64,000 nt of DNA from Pirellulaceae bacterium (lineage in GTDB: Bacteria; Planctomycetota; Planctomycetia; Pirellulales; Pirellulaceae): the NCBI GenBank assembly GCA_023382975.1, contig JAHDXO010000035.1:1-64000 (forward strand). The letters run 5' to 3'. Made by a program: the position numbers and the translations under genes. Positions 1-8,364 of the stretch are shown piece by piece (position 1 is the stretch's first letter; every line of letters begins with the position of its first letter). Under the pieces are notes generated by a model, which was not told the DNA's origin, did no database searches, and was given only the letters and a program-made list of their open reading frames with translations.

Positions 1-17
1 TAGACGCCCCATTTGGC

Positions 18-75
18 AAGCTGGAAGCTTACCCCACGACTTTTTCAGCAGCCTCAAAAGACACGCTGAAGCGTG
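18..75. repeat. two short intergenic hairpins
   Basis: Two small inverted repeats: AAGCT (18-22), loop GGA, AGCTT (26-30); and CACGCT (62-67), loop GA, AGCGTG (70-75). No gene could be supported in bases 1-154. Both resemble the compact short-loop hairpins seen elsewhere in this window (58386-58406 and the array at 9729), so they are probably dispersed intergenic repeats. Confidence 0.4.
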
Positions 76-154
76 AACACCAACTGGGACGGCGGAAGTC
101 CGCTTTAGATAAAGGACCGCGGCGGCGAATTCCTGTCAGAAAAATCGAGCGAAC

Positions 155-745
155 TCAGTCGCACAGTTCCGTCATGCCTCCCATTTCTCGCCGTAACTCC
201 CGCAGCACTCGGGACTTGGCGATCAGAACGGCGTTGACCGTCAGGCCGAGTGCCGCCGCCACCTCGCGTGGCTTCTGACCATCCAGCACCGTGCCGCGGA
301 AGGCCGCCACGGTAGCCGGCTCAAACAGCGGCGCGATGCGGGCCAACAGCCGGTGGGCGACGTACCGGTCGTGCTCGGCGTCCCATTGGCGGCCGAGGCT
401 GCTGCCGGGGTCTTCCAACTGATCGAGCATGTCGGCGATGTGGCTGTCGCCCGTCCCTTGCGGATGCCGGTTCCGTCTGCGCCAGAATTCGCGCACCCGG
501 TTGGCAAGCACCGCCCGCAGCCAAGCTCGAAAGCTGCCTTGGCCGCCATGTTGAAAAGTGCCGACACGTTGGACCACGAACGTCAGCGATTCCTGGACGA
601 CGTCGTCACGGTCGGCCGGCTGCAAGCCCAGTCGCGCGAGCCATTGGTCGAGCAATGGAGCATACAATTCGACGACGTCTCGCCACGCGGCTTCGCTAGG
701 GCCGGACTTCAGACGCGCCAGCAGACTGAGCGACGTGTCGTCCAT
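155..745 (-). CDS. ECF-type sigma-70 family RNA polymerase sigma factor
   Basis: A 196-residue protein with the two-domain layout of an extracytoplasmic-function sigma factor. Region 2 lies at about residues 25-95 (DRDDVVQESL, then FRAWLRAVLANRVREFWRRR, the -10 recognition and core-binding part). Region 4, a helix-turn-helix, lies at about 135-190 (KPREVAAALGLTVNAVLIAKSR). It would direct RNA polymerase to a specific promoter set. No anti-sigma factor or kinase gene is adjacent, so its signal is unknown. The ParDE pair upstream is on the same strand but 190 bases away and probably unrelated. Confidence 0.9.
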   Translation of the reverse strand: MDDTSLSLLARLKSGPSEAAWRDVVELYAPLLDQWLARLGLQPADRDDVVQESLTFVVQRVGTFQHGGQGSFRAWLRAVLANRVREFWRRRNRHPQGTGDSHIADMLDQLEDPGSSLGRQWDAEHDRYVAHRLLARIAPLFEPATVAAFRGTVLDGQKPREVAAALGLTVNAVLIAKSRVLRELRREMGGMTELCD

Positions 746-938
746 TGCAGAAATCTCGAAAGCGGCAGATGACGAGTCGCTATTCTGATGCGTTTAAGCG
801 GAAATGCAAGATGTGGGCACAAAGTAGGTAGTGGAAACCAACGAATCGAAATGCCCAAGGTGGACCAAGGACGGTTCGGTGTTCGACCGACAGGCACTGA
901 GACGAAACCCTTGGAACCTACGGGACGCGTCGTCACCG

Positions 939-1232
939 TCACTCGAAGAAGAGTGCGTCCAAATCTCGCGAGGCGTGCAAGACTCGTTCGACGCGTATCC
1001 CCGTCTCTGTGGGATGAAAGTAGATGACGTAGTTTCCAACGGTGAATGCCCGCAGACCCGGAGACAAGTCGTTGCGCGAAGTCCCCGCGAAGGGCGTCGT
1101 GGCCAGGAAACGGCATTTCTCTTTGAGTCGCTGGACAAGTTGCCGGGCAGCCTGAGGCCTATCTCTAGCGACGAAGACAAGAACTTCTTTCAGATCATCG
1201 AGCGACTGCGGCGAAAAATCAGGAAGCGTCAT
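939..1232 (-). CDS. ParE/RelE-type toxin of a toxin-antitoxin pair
   Basis: 97 residues with the RelE/ParE-superfamily pattern: an N-terminal helical hairpin (SLDDLKEVLVFVARDRPQAA), a central TTPFAGTSRNDLSPGLRAFT segment, and the strand VGNYVIYFHPTETGIRVERVLHASRD that is characteristic of ParE. Members poison gyrase (ParE) or cleave mRNA (RelE); the sequence favours ParE but does not prove the target. Its ATG overlaps the antitoxin stop codon as ATGA (1229-1232), so the pair is translationally coupled with the antitoxin first. Confidence 0.85.
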   Translation of the reverse strand: MTLPDFSPQSLDDLKEVLVFVARDRPQAARQLVQRLKEKCRFLATTPFAGTSRNDLSPGLRAFTVGNYVIYFHPTETGIRVERVLHASRDLDALFFE

Positions 1233-1486
1233 GGCGCGCCGTCTTCGGCCTGAGCCGCGAGTCTTTCCGCCAATTGTTCGAGTTCACGAAAAACCGCCTC
1301 CCCCGAGATCGAGTCTCCCGACTGGACCCCTTTCGCGATCGCACATCTCAGCGACTCGCGACGTTCTTCCACATGGGCGTAAAGCCGCAAAGCTTGGCGA
1401 ACGACATCGAGTTCATCGGTGCCCCGGCCACTTGTAATGGCTTTACGGATGATCGGCTGTAGATCGGACGGGACAACAATGCTCAT
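1229..1486 (-). CDS. ParD-like antitoxin
   Basis: 85 residues starting MSIVVPSDLQPIIRKAI. The start at 1486 is chosen because a good ribosome-binding site (GGAGGG) lies just upstream; longer upstream readings have none. The N-terminal half looks like a ribbon-helix-helix DNA-binding domain (VVPSDLQPIIRKAITSGRGTDELDVVRQALRLYA) and the C-terminal half is a charged helix that would wrap the toxin, as in ParD. It precedes and overlaps the ParE-like toxin by 4 bases and probably autorepresses the operon with it. Confidence 0.8.
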   Translation of the reverse strand: MSIVVPSDLQPIIRKAITSGRGTDELDVVRQALRLYAHVEERRESLRCAIAKGVQSGDSISGEAVFRELEQLAERLAAQAEDGAP

Positions 1487-1796
1487 CAACAACCCTCCAG
1501 AAACTGACGATCCGGATGTCACCTGTTTACCGAATGATAACCCATCCGCAGTGGACTTGAAACGGTGATGCTCGTCCATCGTCGCCAGCTAGGGCTTCGG
1601 GTAGCACGGATGGCAATGCCGGAGCACGGATTGAGCGTAGCCGGTGGCGAACTGGAAAATCGTGACCCTTGACGTGGGAAGGGCCTTGTACACTGCTTGG
1701 AAATTCATCCAGGTAGCCCTACAATTCGGGCGACAACGGTGACCCAGGGATCATCGTGGCCCGAATGGCGAAAGCGGGAGATGAGGGGAGACAGGT
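1487..1796. other. intergenic region, no gene seen
   Basis: Region between the minus-strand toxin-antitoxin pair and the plus-strand cytochrome-like gene, so it must carry both divergent promoters. TTGACG followed by TACACT occurs near 1670-1693, but the spacing (about 14 bases) is short for a sigma-70 promoter. A strong GAGGGGAG ribosome-binding site sits just upstream of the ATG at 1797. Confidence 0.4.
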
Positions 1797-4757
1797 ATGC
1801 TGCTGTTGACGAACGCATTGGTCGGCCGCTTCGTGTTCGCTGTTACTCTGCTGGCCCTCGCATTGGCGAGCGTCGGCGCGAGGGGCAGTCTTGCCGCGGA
1901 GACCGTGGACTACAACCGCGACATCAAGCCCTTGTTGTCGAATTCGTGCTACGCGTGTCACGGCCCGGATTCGCACGACCGACAGGCGGATCTGCGGTTG
2001 GACGTTCGCGAGTTCGCCGTGGAACATTCCGGGGTGATCGTGCCGGGGCGTCCGGACGATAGCGAGGTGATGGCTCGGCTGATCACCGATGATGCCGACC
2101 TGAAGATGCCGCCCGCGGATTCGCATCGGCCGGTACTCACGCCCGAACAAGTCGAACTGATCCGGCGGTGGATCGCCGAGGGAGCCAATTTCCAGGAGCA
2201 CTGGGCTTTTGCCAAGCTGACTCGGCCAGCCCTCCCCGCCGTGAAGAATCAAGACTGGGTGCGCAACCCGATCGATGCGTTCGTCGCGTGGCGACTGGAA
2301 TCGAAGGGGGCCATGCCCGCGCCCGAGGCCGACCGTCGGACGCTGATTCGCCGACTGTCGTTCGATGTTGCCGGGCTTCCGCCAAAGCCCGAGGCGGTCG
2401 ATGCCTTTCTGGCGGACCAATCGCCGGACGCTTACGAGCGATTGGTCGAACGGCTGCTGGCGGATCCGCACTACGGCGAGCGGATGGCCCAGTATTGGTT
2501 GGATCTGGTTCGCTACGCCGATTCGATCGGCTACCACAGCGACAATCCGCGCGAAGTCAGCATGTACCGGGACTATGTGATTCGTGCCTTCAACGACAAC
2601 ATGCCGTTCGACCGGTTCACGATCGAACAGATCGCGGGCGATCTGCTGCCGGACGCCGGCTGGGAGCAACAGGTCGCATCGGGCTACAATTTGCTGCTGC
2701 AGACGACGGAAGAGGGTGGCGCGCAACCCAAGGAGTACGCGGCGAAATACTCGGCCGACCGGGTTCGCAATGTCGCGGATGTTTGGCTCGGCGTCAGCAT
2801 GGGCTGTGCCGAGTGCCACAACCACAAGTACGACCCGTTCACGACGAAGGACTTCTACAGTCTTGCGGCCTTCTTCGCCGACATCCAGGAACCTGCCGTC
2901 GGACGCAGACCGCAGACTCCGGTTCTGACGCCGGAATTCGCCGCTCGTCAAAAGGAATTCGAAGCGGCCGTTGCCGAGGCGCAGAGCCGGCTGGACGCAC
3001 CGTCGCCGGAACTGGATGCGGCCCAAGCCGAATGGCAAGCGGCGATGCGAGTGCAAGGCTTCGTTGCGCCGCAGTTGGGAACGTGGCATTCGATCGGCCC
3101 GTTCACGGCGGGCAGCTTTGACGAGGCGCACGACAAGGCGTTCGAGCCCGAGCAGGAGATCGAGTTGAAGAAGACCTACGCCAACGGGCGGCTGAAGTGG
3201 CAGCCGCAACCGGATTGGAAAGACGGGCAGCCGCGGGAATTGAGCGGTGAAAACGCGGCCACCTACTTGTTCCGCACGATCACGGTCGGCGAGGCCATGT
3301 CGCTGCCGGTATCGCTGGGCAGCGACGATGGCATCAAGGTTTGGGTGAACGGCACACTGGTGCTGAACAACAAGATCCAGCGGGGGCTGGCTCCGGATCA
3401 GGAGCAGTTGACCCTCGATTTGAAGCCGGGCGAGAACAAACTGCTGGTGAAGATCGTCAACGCGGCTGGCGGCGCGGGCTTCTACTTCGCGGTGGCTCAA
3501 TCCGGTTTGCCTGCCGAGATCGTTAAGATCCTCCGCACGCCGGACGACCAGCTCGACGCAGCGCAGAAGGCCGCGTTGGGCAAACACTTCCGCAGCGTGG
3601 CGCCGCAGTTGGAGGAAGCGCGACAGCAGTTGGCTGCCCGCCAGCGCGAGTTGGAGGAATTTAAGAAGACGATCCCCGTCTCACTGGTGACCAAGTCGGG
3701 TTCGCCGCGAACGATCCGCATTCTGCCGCGCGGCAATTGGCTCGACGATTCGGGGCCGGTGGTCGAACCGGCGCTGCCCGAATACCTGGGCAAGTTGAAC
3801 ACCGAGGGGCGGCCGACGCGACTGGATCTGGCACGCTGGCTGACCGCTCCCGAAAATCCGCTGGTGGCCCGCACGATGGTCAATCGGCTTTGGCAATTAT
3901 TCTTCGGCGCCGGGCTGTCCCGCACGGTCGAGGACATGGGGGTGCAGGGCGATCCGCCGACGCATCCCGAGTTGCTCGACTGGCTGGCTAGCGAGTACAT
4001 CGACAGCGGCTGGGACACGAAGCACATCGTGCGTCTGATCCTGGGCAGCTCCACGTACCGCCAGGATTCGCGTCCCGGCGGGGATCTGAGGCAACGCGAT
4101 CCCGAGAACCGCTGGTTGGCGCGGCAAGGGCGGTTCCGCTTGGATGCGGAAATGGTTCGCGATAGTGCGTTGGCGATCAGCGGGCTGCTGGTGGATCAGG
4201 TGGGCGGGCCGAGCGTCAAGCCGTACCAGCCGGCCGGGTACTGGATGCATCTGAACTTCCCACAGCGCGAGTGGGAGAACGATGCGGGTGAGAAACTGTA
4301 TCGGCGCGGTTTGTATACGCACTGGCAGAGGACGTTCTTGCATCCCAGTCTGCTGGCCTTCGACGCGCCCAGTCGCGAGGAATGTACGGCGCGGCGTCCG
4401 CGTTCCAATACGCCTCAGCAAGCGTTGGCCTTGCTGAACGACCCGACCTATGTCGAGGCCGCCCGCGCCTTCGCCGAACGCATCCTGAGCGAAGGGGGAG
4501 AAGACGCCGAACAGCGTCTGGATTTCGCCTTCCGCCAAACGTTGTCGAGAATGCCGACGGAGCAGGAGCGGCAGCTTCTGCTCGATCTGCGGAACCAACA
4601 CTTGGAAACCTACCGCGGGGACGCGGCGGCGGCCGAACGGTTGCTGAGCATCGGCGCCTGGCCACGCTCGAGCGATTTGGACGCGGCCGAACTGGCCTCG
4701 TGGACCTCGGTGGCCCGCGTGCTGCTGAATCTGCCCGAAAGCATCTTCCGCTATTGA
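1797..4757 (+). CDS. PSC1/DUF1549/DUF1553 planctomycete cytochrome-like protein
   Basis: 986 residues, with a signal peptide (hydrophobic to about residue 30, cleavage near SLAAET). A planctomycete cytochrome C domain follows, with a CYACHG haem-type motif near residue 52. Next is a DUF1549 domain (about 150-360) containing CAECHNHKYDPF, a second CxxCH motif. Residues about 420-580 look like a PA14/sugar-binding beta domain (WHSIGPF, SDDGIKVWVNG, GENKLLVKIVN). DUF1553 follows at about 690-960. The family is expanded in planctomycetes and co-occurs with DUF1501 proteins, as here (14 bases downstream). A role in extracytoplasmic polysaccharide breakdown is often suggested but not shown here. 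Confidence 0.9.
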   Translation: MLLLTNALVGRFVFAVTLLALALASVGARGSLAAETVDYNRDIKPLLSNSCYACHGPDSHDRQADLRLDVREFAVEHSGVIVPGRPDDSEVMARLITDDADLKMPPADSHRPVLTPEQVELIRRWIAEGANFQEHWAFAKLTRPALPAVKNQDWVRNPIDAFVAWRLESKGAMPAPEADRRTLIRRLSFDVAGLPPKPEAVDAFLADQSPDAYERLVERLLADPHYGERMAQYWLDLVRYADSIGYHSDNPREVSMYRDYVIRAFNDNMPFDRFTIEQIAGDLLPDAGWEQQVASGYNLLLQTTEEGGAQPKEYAAKYSADRVRNVADVWLGVSMGCAECHNHKYDPFTTKDFYSLAAFFADIQEPAVGRRPQTPVLTPEFAARQKEFEAAVAEAQSRLDAPSPELDAAQAEWQAAMRVQGFVAPQLGTWHSIGPFTAGSFDEAHDKAFEPEQEIELKKTYANGRLKWQPQPDWKDGQPRELSGENAATYLFRTITVGEAMSLPVSLGSDDGIKVWVNGTLVLNNKIQRGLAPDQEQLTLDLKPGENKLLVKIVNAAGGAGFYFAVAQSGLPAEIVKILRTPDDQLDAAQKAALGKHFRSVAPQLEEARQQLAARQRELEEFKKTIPVSLVTKSGSPRTIRILPRGNWLDDSGPVVEPALPEYLGKLNTEGRPTRLDLARWLTAPENPLVARTMVNRLWQLFFGAGLSRTVEDMGVQGDPPTHPELLDWLASEYIDSGWDTKHIVRLILGSSTYRQDSRPGGDLRQRDPENRWLARQGRFRLDAEMVRDSALAISGLLVDQVGGPSVKPYQPAGYWMHLNFPQREWENDAGEKLYRRGLYTHWQRTFLHPSLLAFDAPSREECTARRPRSNTPQQALALLNDPTYVEAARAFAERILSEGGEDAEQRLDFAFRQTLSRMPTEQERQLLLDLRNQHLETYRGDAAAAERLLSIGAWPRSSDLDAAELASWTSVARVLLNLPESIFRY

Positions 4758-4771
4758 AGGAAAATCGTGCC

Positions 4772-6205
4772 ATGACCGCTTCGAACGATCTCCGCTGGTT
4801 GCAGAACCGCCGCGACTTCCTGGGCCGGGCGTCGCAGGGACTGGGCATCGCGGCGCTGGCGTCGCTGATGAATCCCGGACTGTTGGCAGCCCCCCCGGAC
4901 GCCGCGGAGCATCCCTGGCCCGCCGCGCTGCCGAAGCTGCATTTCCCACCGCGGGCCAAGGCGGTCATCTTCCTTTGCATGGCCGGCGGCCCGTCGCACT
5001 TGGAGACGCTGGATTACAAGCCGAAGCTGGCCGAGATGGACGGCCAACCGATGCCGGCCTCGCTGACCGAGGGCCAGCCGATCGCCCAACTGCAGAACCA
5101 GCAACTCAAGTGTCTGGCCCCCCAATTCCCGTTCCAGCGTTGGGGCAAGTCCGGGCAAGAGATCGCCACGGTCCTGCCGCACATCGGTTCGATCGCGGAC
5201 GAAATCTGCATTGTCCGATCGCTGCAGACCAACGCGATCAACCACGACCCCGCGCACACCTTCATGAACACCGGCAGCACGGTGTCCGGACGCCCGAGTA
5301 TGGGATCGTGGATTCTGTACGGGCTGGGCAGCGAGTGCGACAATCTGCCCGGCTTCGTTGTCTTGACGTCGGTGGGCGGCGGACAGAGCCAGCCGATCGC
5401 GTCGCGGCAGTGGCACAGCGGGTTCCTGCCCAGCCGCTTCCAGGGTGTGCCCTTCCATTCCAAGGGCGATCCCGTGCTGTACGTCCGTACGCCCGCGGGC
5501 GTGGATGAGCGCCAGCAACGCGACGTCGTCGATGCGGTGAAGCAGTTGAGCGGCTGGCATGGCGAAGCGGTCGACCATCCCGAGATCGCCGCCCGCGTCG
5601 CTCAGTACGAGATGGCTTTCCGCATGCAGGCCAGCGTGCCGGAGTTGATGGACACGTCCGACGAGCCTCAGCATATTCTGGACATGTACGGCGGGCGCGG
5701 CGGCGACGGATCGTTCGCCGGCAACTGCCTGCTCGCGCGGCGACTCGTCCAGCGCGGCGTGCGTTTCGTCCAGTTGTACCATCGCGGCTGGGACCACCAC
5801 GGGAACGTTAAGGGAGGCGTCGAGGTCGTGGCGAAACTGGTCGACCAGGGCTCGGCCGCGCTGATCAAGGACCTGAAGCAGCAGGGCATGCTGGACGATA
5901 CCCTGGTGATTTGGGGCGGCGAATTCGGCCGCACGCCGATGGCCCAAGGCACCGGCCGCGACCATCACATCAAAGGCTTTTCCCTATGGATGGCCGGCGG
6001 CGGCATCAAGCCCGGCATCACCTACGGGGCGACGGACGACTTGGGCTACAACGCCGTCGAAAACATCTTCCCCGTCCACGATCTGCACGCCACCATGCTG
6101 TACCTGCTGGGCATCGACCACCTGCGTCTGACCGTACGGCACCAAGGCCGCGACTACCGACTGACCGACATCGCCGGCCACGTCGTCCGCGACATTCTGG
6201 CGTGA
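4772..6205 (+). CDS. DUF1501 domain protein, Tat-exported
   Basis: 477 residues starting MTASNDLRWLQNRRDF. The open frame extends further upstream over the previous gene, but this ATG is 14 bases after that gene's stop and gives a twin-arginine signal (NRRDFLGRASQGLGIAALASL). The body is a sulfatase/alkaline-phosphatase-like DUF1501 fold: FLCMAGGPSHLETLDYKP at the start, INHDPAHTFMNTGS centrally, and WGGEFGRTPMAQGTGRDHH near the end, motifs that would bind metals. It forms an operon with the DUF1549/DUF1553 gene, the usual planctomycete pairing. The substrate is unknown. Confidence 0.92.
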   Translation: MTASNDLRWLQNRRDFLGRASQGLGIAALASLMNPGLLAAPPDAAEHPWPAALPKLHFPPRAKAVIFLCMAGGPSHLETLDYKPKLAEMDGQPMPASLTEGQPIAQLQNQQLKCLAPQFPFQRWGKSGQEIATVLPHIGSIADEICIVRSLQTNAINHDPAHTFMNTGSTVSGRPSMGSWILYGLGSECDNLPGFVVLTSVGGGQSQPIASRQWHSGFLPSRFQGVPFHSKGDPVLYVRTPAGVDERQQRDVVDAVKQLSGWHGEAVDHPEIAARVAQYEMAFRMQASVPELMDTSDEPQHILDMYGGRGGDGSFAGNCLLARRLVQRGVRFVQLYHRGWDHHGNVKGGVEVVAKLVDQGSAALIKDLKQQGMLDDTLVIWGGEFGRTPMAQGTGRDHHIKGFSLWMAGGGIKPGITYGATDDLGYNAVENIFPVHDLHATMLYLLGIDHLRLTVRHQGRDYRLTDIAGHVVRDILA

Positions 6206-6275
6206 AGCCAAACAGGAAACCCGGCGACGATTGCGGGTTCCGTTCGCAAGCCTGCAAAGTGCTTCCGCCGCGTGA

Positions 6276-6572
6276 GTAGCCGTCCTGGCAAGACCAGGGG
6301 GCGGTCGTATTATCCCTGTACCAGTTGTTCCCAGCCCGATGCCCAGTGCTACCGCCGGTCGTGACGGGGGAACCGGTGGCGTAGCTGGTGGTCTTGTTCA
6401 CGGTCTGCGTCGACGTGCTCTCCTGCAACACCGACTGCGTCGTTTCCCACTCGTGGGACGCTTCGGCGCCTTCGCCATTGTACGACGCCTCGTACCAATT
6501 GCCGCCTTCGCTAAGGTACAGATAATCGAGCGTCCGCTCGACAGCCGCGCCGCCGGACTCGGTCACGATTCG
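6276..6572 (-). pseudogene. remnant of an Rhs-like or cell-surface protein gene
   Basis: After the stop of the Rpn gene, another minus-strand frame stays open for about 95 codons with coding-like, GC-ending third positions. It reads VTESGGAAVERTLDYLYLSE, then GNWYEASYNGEGAEASHEWE, then TTSYATGSPVTTGGST. There is no start codon or ribosome-binding site of its own, and its 5' part would lie inside the Rpn gene. Threonine/glycine/tyrosine-rich text of this kind is typical of Rhs-repeat or large surface proteins. I read it as a decayed fragment; the family assignment is tentative. Confidence 0.4.
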
Positions 6573-7549
6573 CGCGACCGCAGACGCTGCTGCAGATCCG
6601 CGAGGATTCCAGCCAATTCGCCCGTTGTTCGTTCGTCCAGGTTTTCCCAGGAACTCGGCTCTTCGCCGAGAAGCTCCCGAAGGATTCGAATCTTCCCTAT
6701 CAATTCGCCCTCCTGCCGGCCCTCCTGCCGGCCTTCCTGCCGTCCCTCCTGACGGCCTTCCTGCCGGCCTTCCTGCCGTCCCTCCTGCCGGCCCTCCTGC
6801 CATCCCTCCTGACGCCCCTCCTGCCGGCCTTGCTCCCGCGCGCTGTCCAATCCCCATTGATAGTCGCGCTGTGCCTTCAATCGCTGGTCGTACATCATCC
6901 GATCCTCCGTCTTGGCCGCGATCGCTTCGACCACGGATATCGCCTGCTGAAATTCAATTCCCGGCAACAACTCCCTCAACCGCTCCGGCTCGTAACGATC
7001 CGCATGCAGAAAGAAGAATGCCCATTGCTCGATCTCCGAAGCTTGGGAAATCGTTGCTTCCTGCAAATTATACTTCGTCAGCTCCAACGTGTGTACCTCG
7101 ATCGCGTCCGGGATTTCCATGCCGTGCTCCGGGTCCGCCAGCCGGAACCGGTGGTGGGCGACCGCGTCTTCGCGAAACAGGATCTTGTCAAGCAGGCAGA
7201 TCGAGATCGCCGATCGTAGATCCGCGTAACTTCCGCCCGACTTCAACTGATCGACGTACATCGCACCGGCGTAGTAGACCAGTCGTTGCAAGAGCCCGGG
7301 AAAGATGGTCACCTGCATCTCGATGTTCAGCCACCGGCCCACCGAATCGCGCGCCCGGATGTCCAGCACAATCAGTTTGTCGTCCGCGAAATCCTGGTAG
7401 CTGAACGGATTGAGAATCTCCACGTGAACGATCGGATGGGCCAGCTTCAGGATCGCGTTCAGCAGTCCGATCAGCACGGAGACGTTCTCCGGACTGCCAA
7501 AAACCTTCTTGAACACGAAATCGACCGTCGGCTTGATTCCCAGCGACAT
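6563..7549 (-). CDS. Rpn family PD-(D/E)XK nuclease/putative transposase-like protein
   Basis: 328 residues starting MSLGIKPTVDFVFKKVFGSP, the typical opening of Rpn (recombination-promoting nuclease)/PDDEXK-type proteins. A GTG 30 bases upstream is possible but has no advantage. The nuclease core shows KLIVLDIRARDSVGRWLNIEMQV (the D...ExQ active-site pattern), then GLLQRLVYYAGAMYVDQLKSGG. The C-terminal third carries about ten tandem GRQE units followed by a helical end. Family members are DNA endonucleases that increase recA-independent recombination in E. coli. It is flanked by two apparent gene remnants, suggesting insertion or local rearrangement. Confidence 0.88.
   Translation of the reverse strand: MSLGIKPTVDFVFKKVFGSPENVSVLIGLLNAILKLAHPIVHVEILNPFSYQDFADDKLIVLDIRARDSVGRWLNIEMQVTIFPGLLQRLVYYAGAMYVDQLKSGGSYADLRSAISICLLDKILFREDAVAHHRFRLADPEHGMEIPDAIEVHTLELTKYNLQEATISQASEIEQWAFFFLHADRYEPERLRELLPGIEFQQAISVVEAIAAKTEDRMMYDQRLKAQRDYQWGLDSAREQGRQEGRQEGWQEGRQEGRQEGRQEGRQEGRQEGRQEGRQEGELIGKIRILRELLGEEPSSWENLDERTTGELAGILADLQQRLRSRES
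6709..6832 (-). repeat. 12-bp tandem repeat encoding (GRQE)n
   Basis: About ten imperfect 12-base units (plus-strand consensus CTCCTGCCGGCC and variants) inside the Rpn gene. They encode repeated Gly-Arg-Gln-Glu with one Trp variant. Synonymous differences between units show the array is not a fresh duplication. Arrays like this are prone to slippage in whole codons, so copy number probably varies between strains without breaking the frame. Confidence 0.9.
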
Positions 7550-7843
7550 GATTGCCCCGCGATATTCCAGATCGACCACTCGCTCTTGCCCCGAACGGTA
7601 GATTGCCCGTTCGCGGCCGTTGCCCGGATTGTCGTTTCGAAGAACGGATTGGGATTCTCACGCGCGATCGAAGAGAACGCAACCCTCCTTGAAACTGATC
7701 CCGGTGACCCGCGACTGGCTGCTGCGAGACCAGAAAGTCAGAAACGGCGGGGGCCAGCGAATTTCGGGCAAGCGAGTGTCCGGTTGGGTGGCGAACGCCT
7801 GACAGTGGCCCGCGGGCGCCGAACGCGGGCCGGGATTCGTTGA

Positions 7844-8056
7844 TTCTCTCCTTCGTTCGGGACTCCCATTGGCGTCAGCCGATACCTGCCGGACGACTAC
7901 GCCTTCTGCGAGCGCGCCCGGCGTTGCGGCCACCGCATCCACGCCGACACCACCCTCCGCCTCAGCCGCCTGGCCAGCTACGCCTACAGTTGGGAAGAAG
8001 CTGGCGCCACCCTCCCACGCTACGCCCGCTTCGACCTCCACCTGCCCGCGCGATGA
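7844..8056 (+). pseudogene. 3' remnant of a glycosyltransferase-like gene
   Basis: An open frame preceded by a stop at 7841, without a usable start codon, reads GVSRYLPDDYAFCERARRCG and then HRIHADTTLRL and YAYSWEEAG before a TGA at 8054-8056. The pattern (D-D/E-YAFC-R-x3-CG...ADTT-LRL...Y-Y-WE-AG) resembles the C-terminal end of planctomycete glycosyltransferase-like proteins I have seen; that family call is from memory. The 5' part of the gene is missing. Bases 7580-7843 between it and the Rpn start hold no recognisable gene. Confidence 0.4.
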
Positions 8057-8364
8057 GCAATTACAAAGCCAATTCGGTCGACGGCGCAGATAGGAACCTC
8101 ACGGCCAGGTTTGGCAGACGCGGCATTCAAAATACCAGATGACGGAGCTTCTTCACGTGACACGGACAGCCTGAATTGACCGGCCAGGCGGGGGACGGAT
8201 TTGGGTACGAGAAACCGATATCTGCCGCCCCGTTCTTTGGCTTTGCGCCTTGGGATGCTGGCAATGGACTTCGCTCGGGGGTATGCTGTTGGTCATCGCG
8301 TGTTACTGGGCGACTTGGGATGACCGAAGTTGCCGTCGAAAGGTTTTCTTGACGGGAGACAGTG
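8057..8364. other. intergenic region, no gene seen
   Basis: Spacer between the glycosyltransferase-like remnant and the oxidoreductase gene. I see no convincing ORF, RNA fold or clear promoter. A GGGAG ribosome-binding site at 8354-8358 belongs to the ATG at 8365. Confidence 0.4.

Noticed and set aside
1719..3587. A 622-codon open frame antisense to the DUF1549/DUF1553 gene
   Set aside because: Translation is repetitive Arg/Val/Gln-rich text; the opposite strand encodes clear conserved domains.
7620..7802. Small plus-strand open frame upstream of the glycosyltransferase-like remnant
   Set aside because: Coding-like third positions in part, but no start context and no family resemblance; not enough to call.
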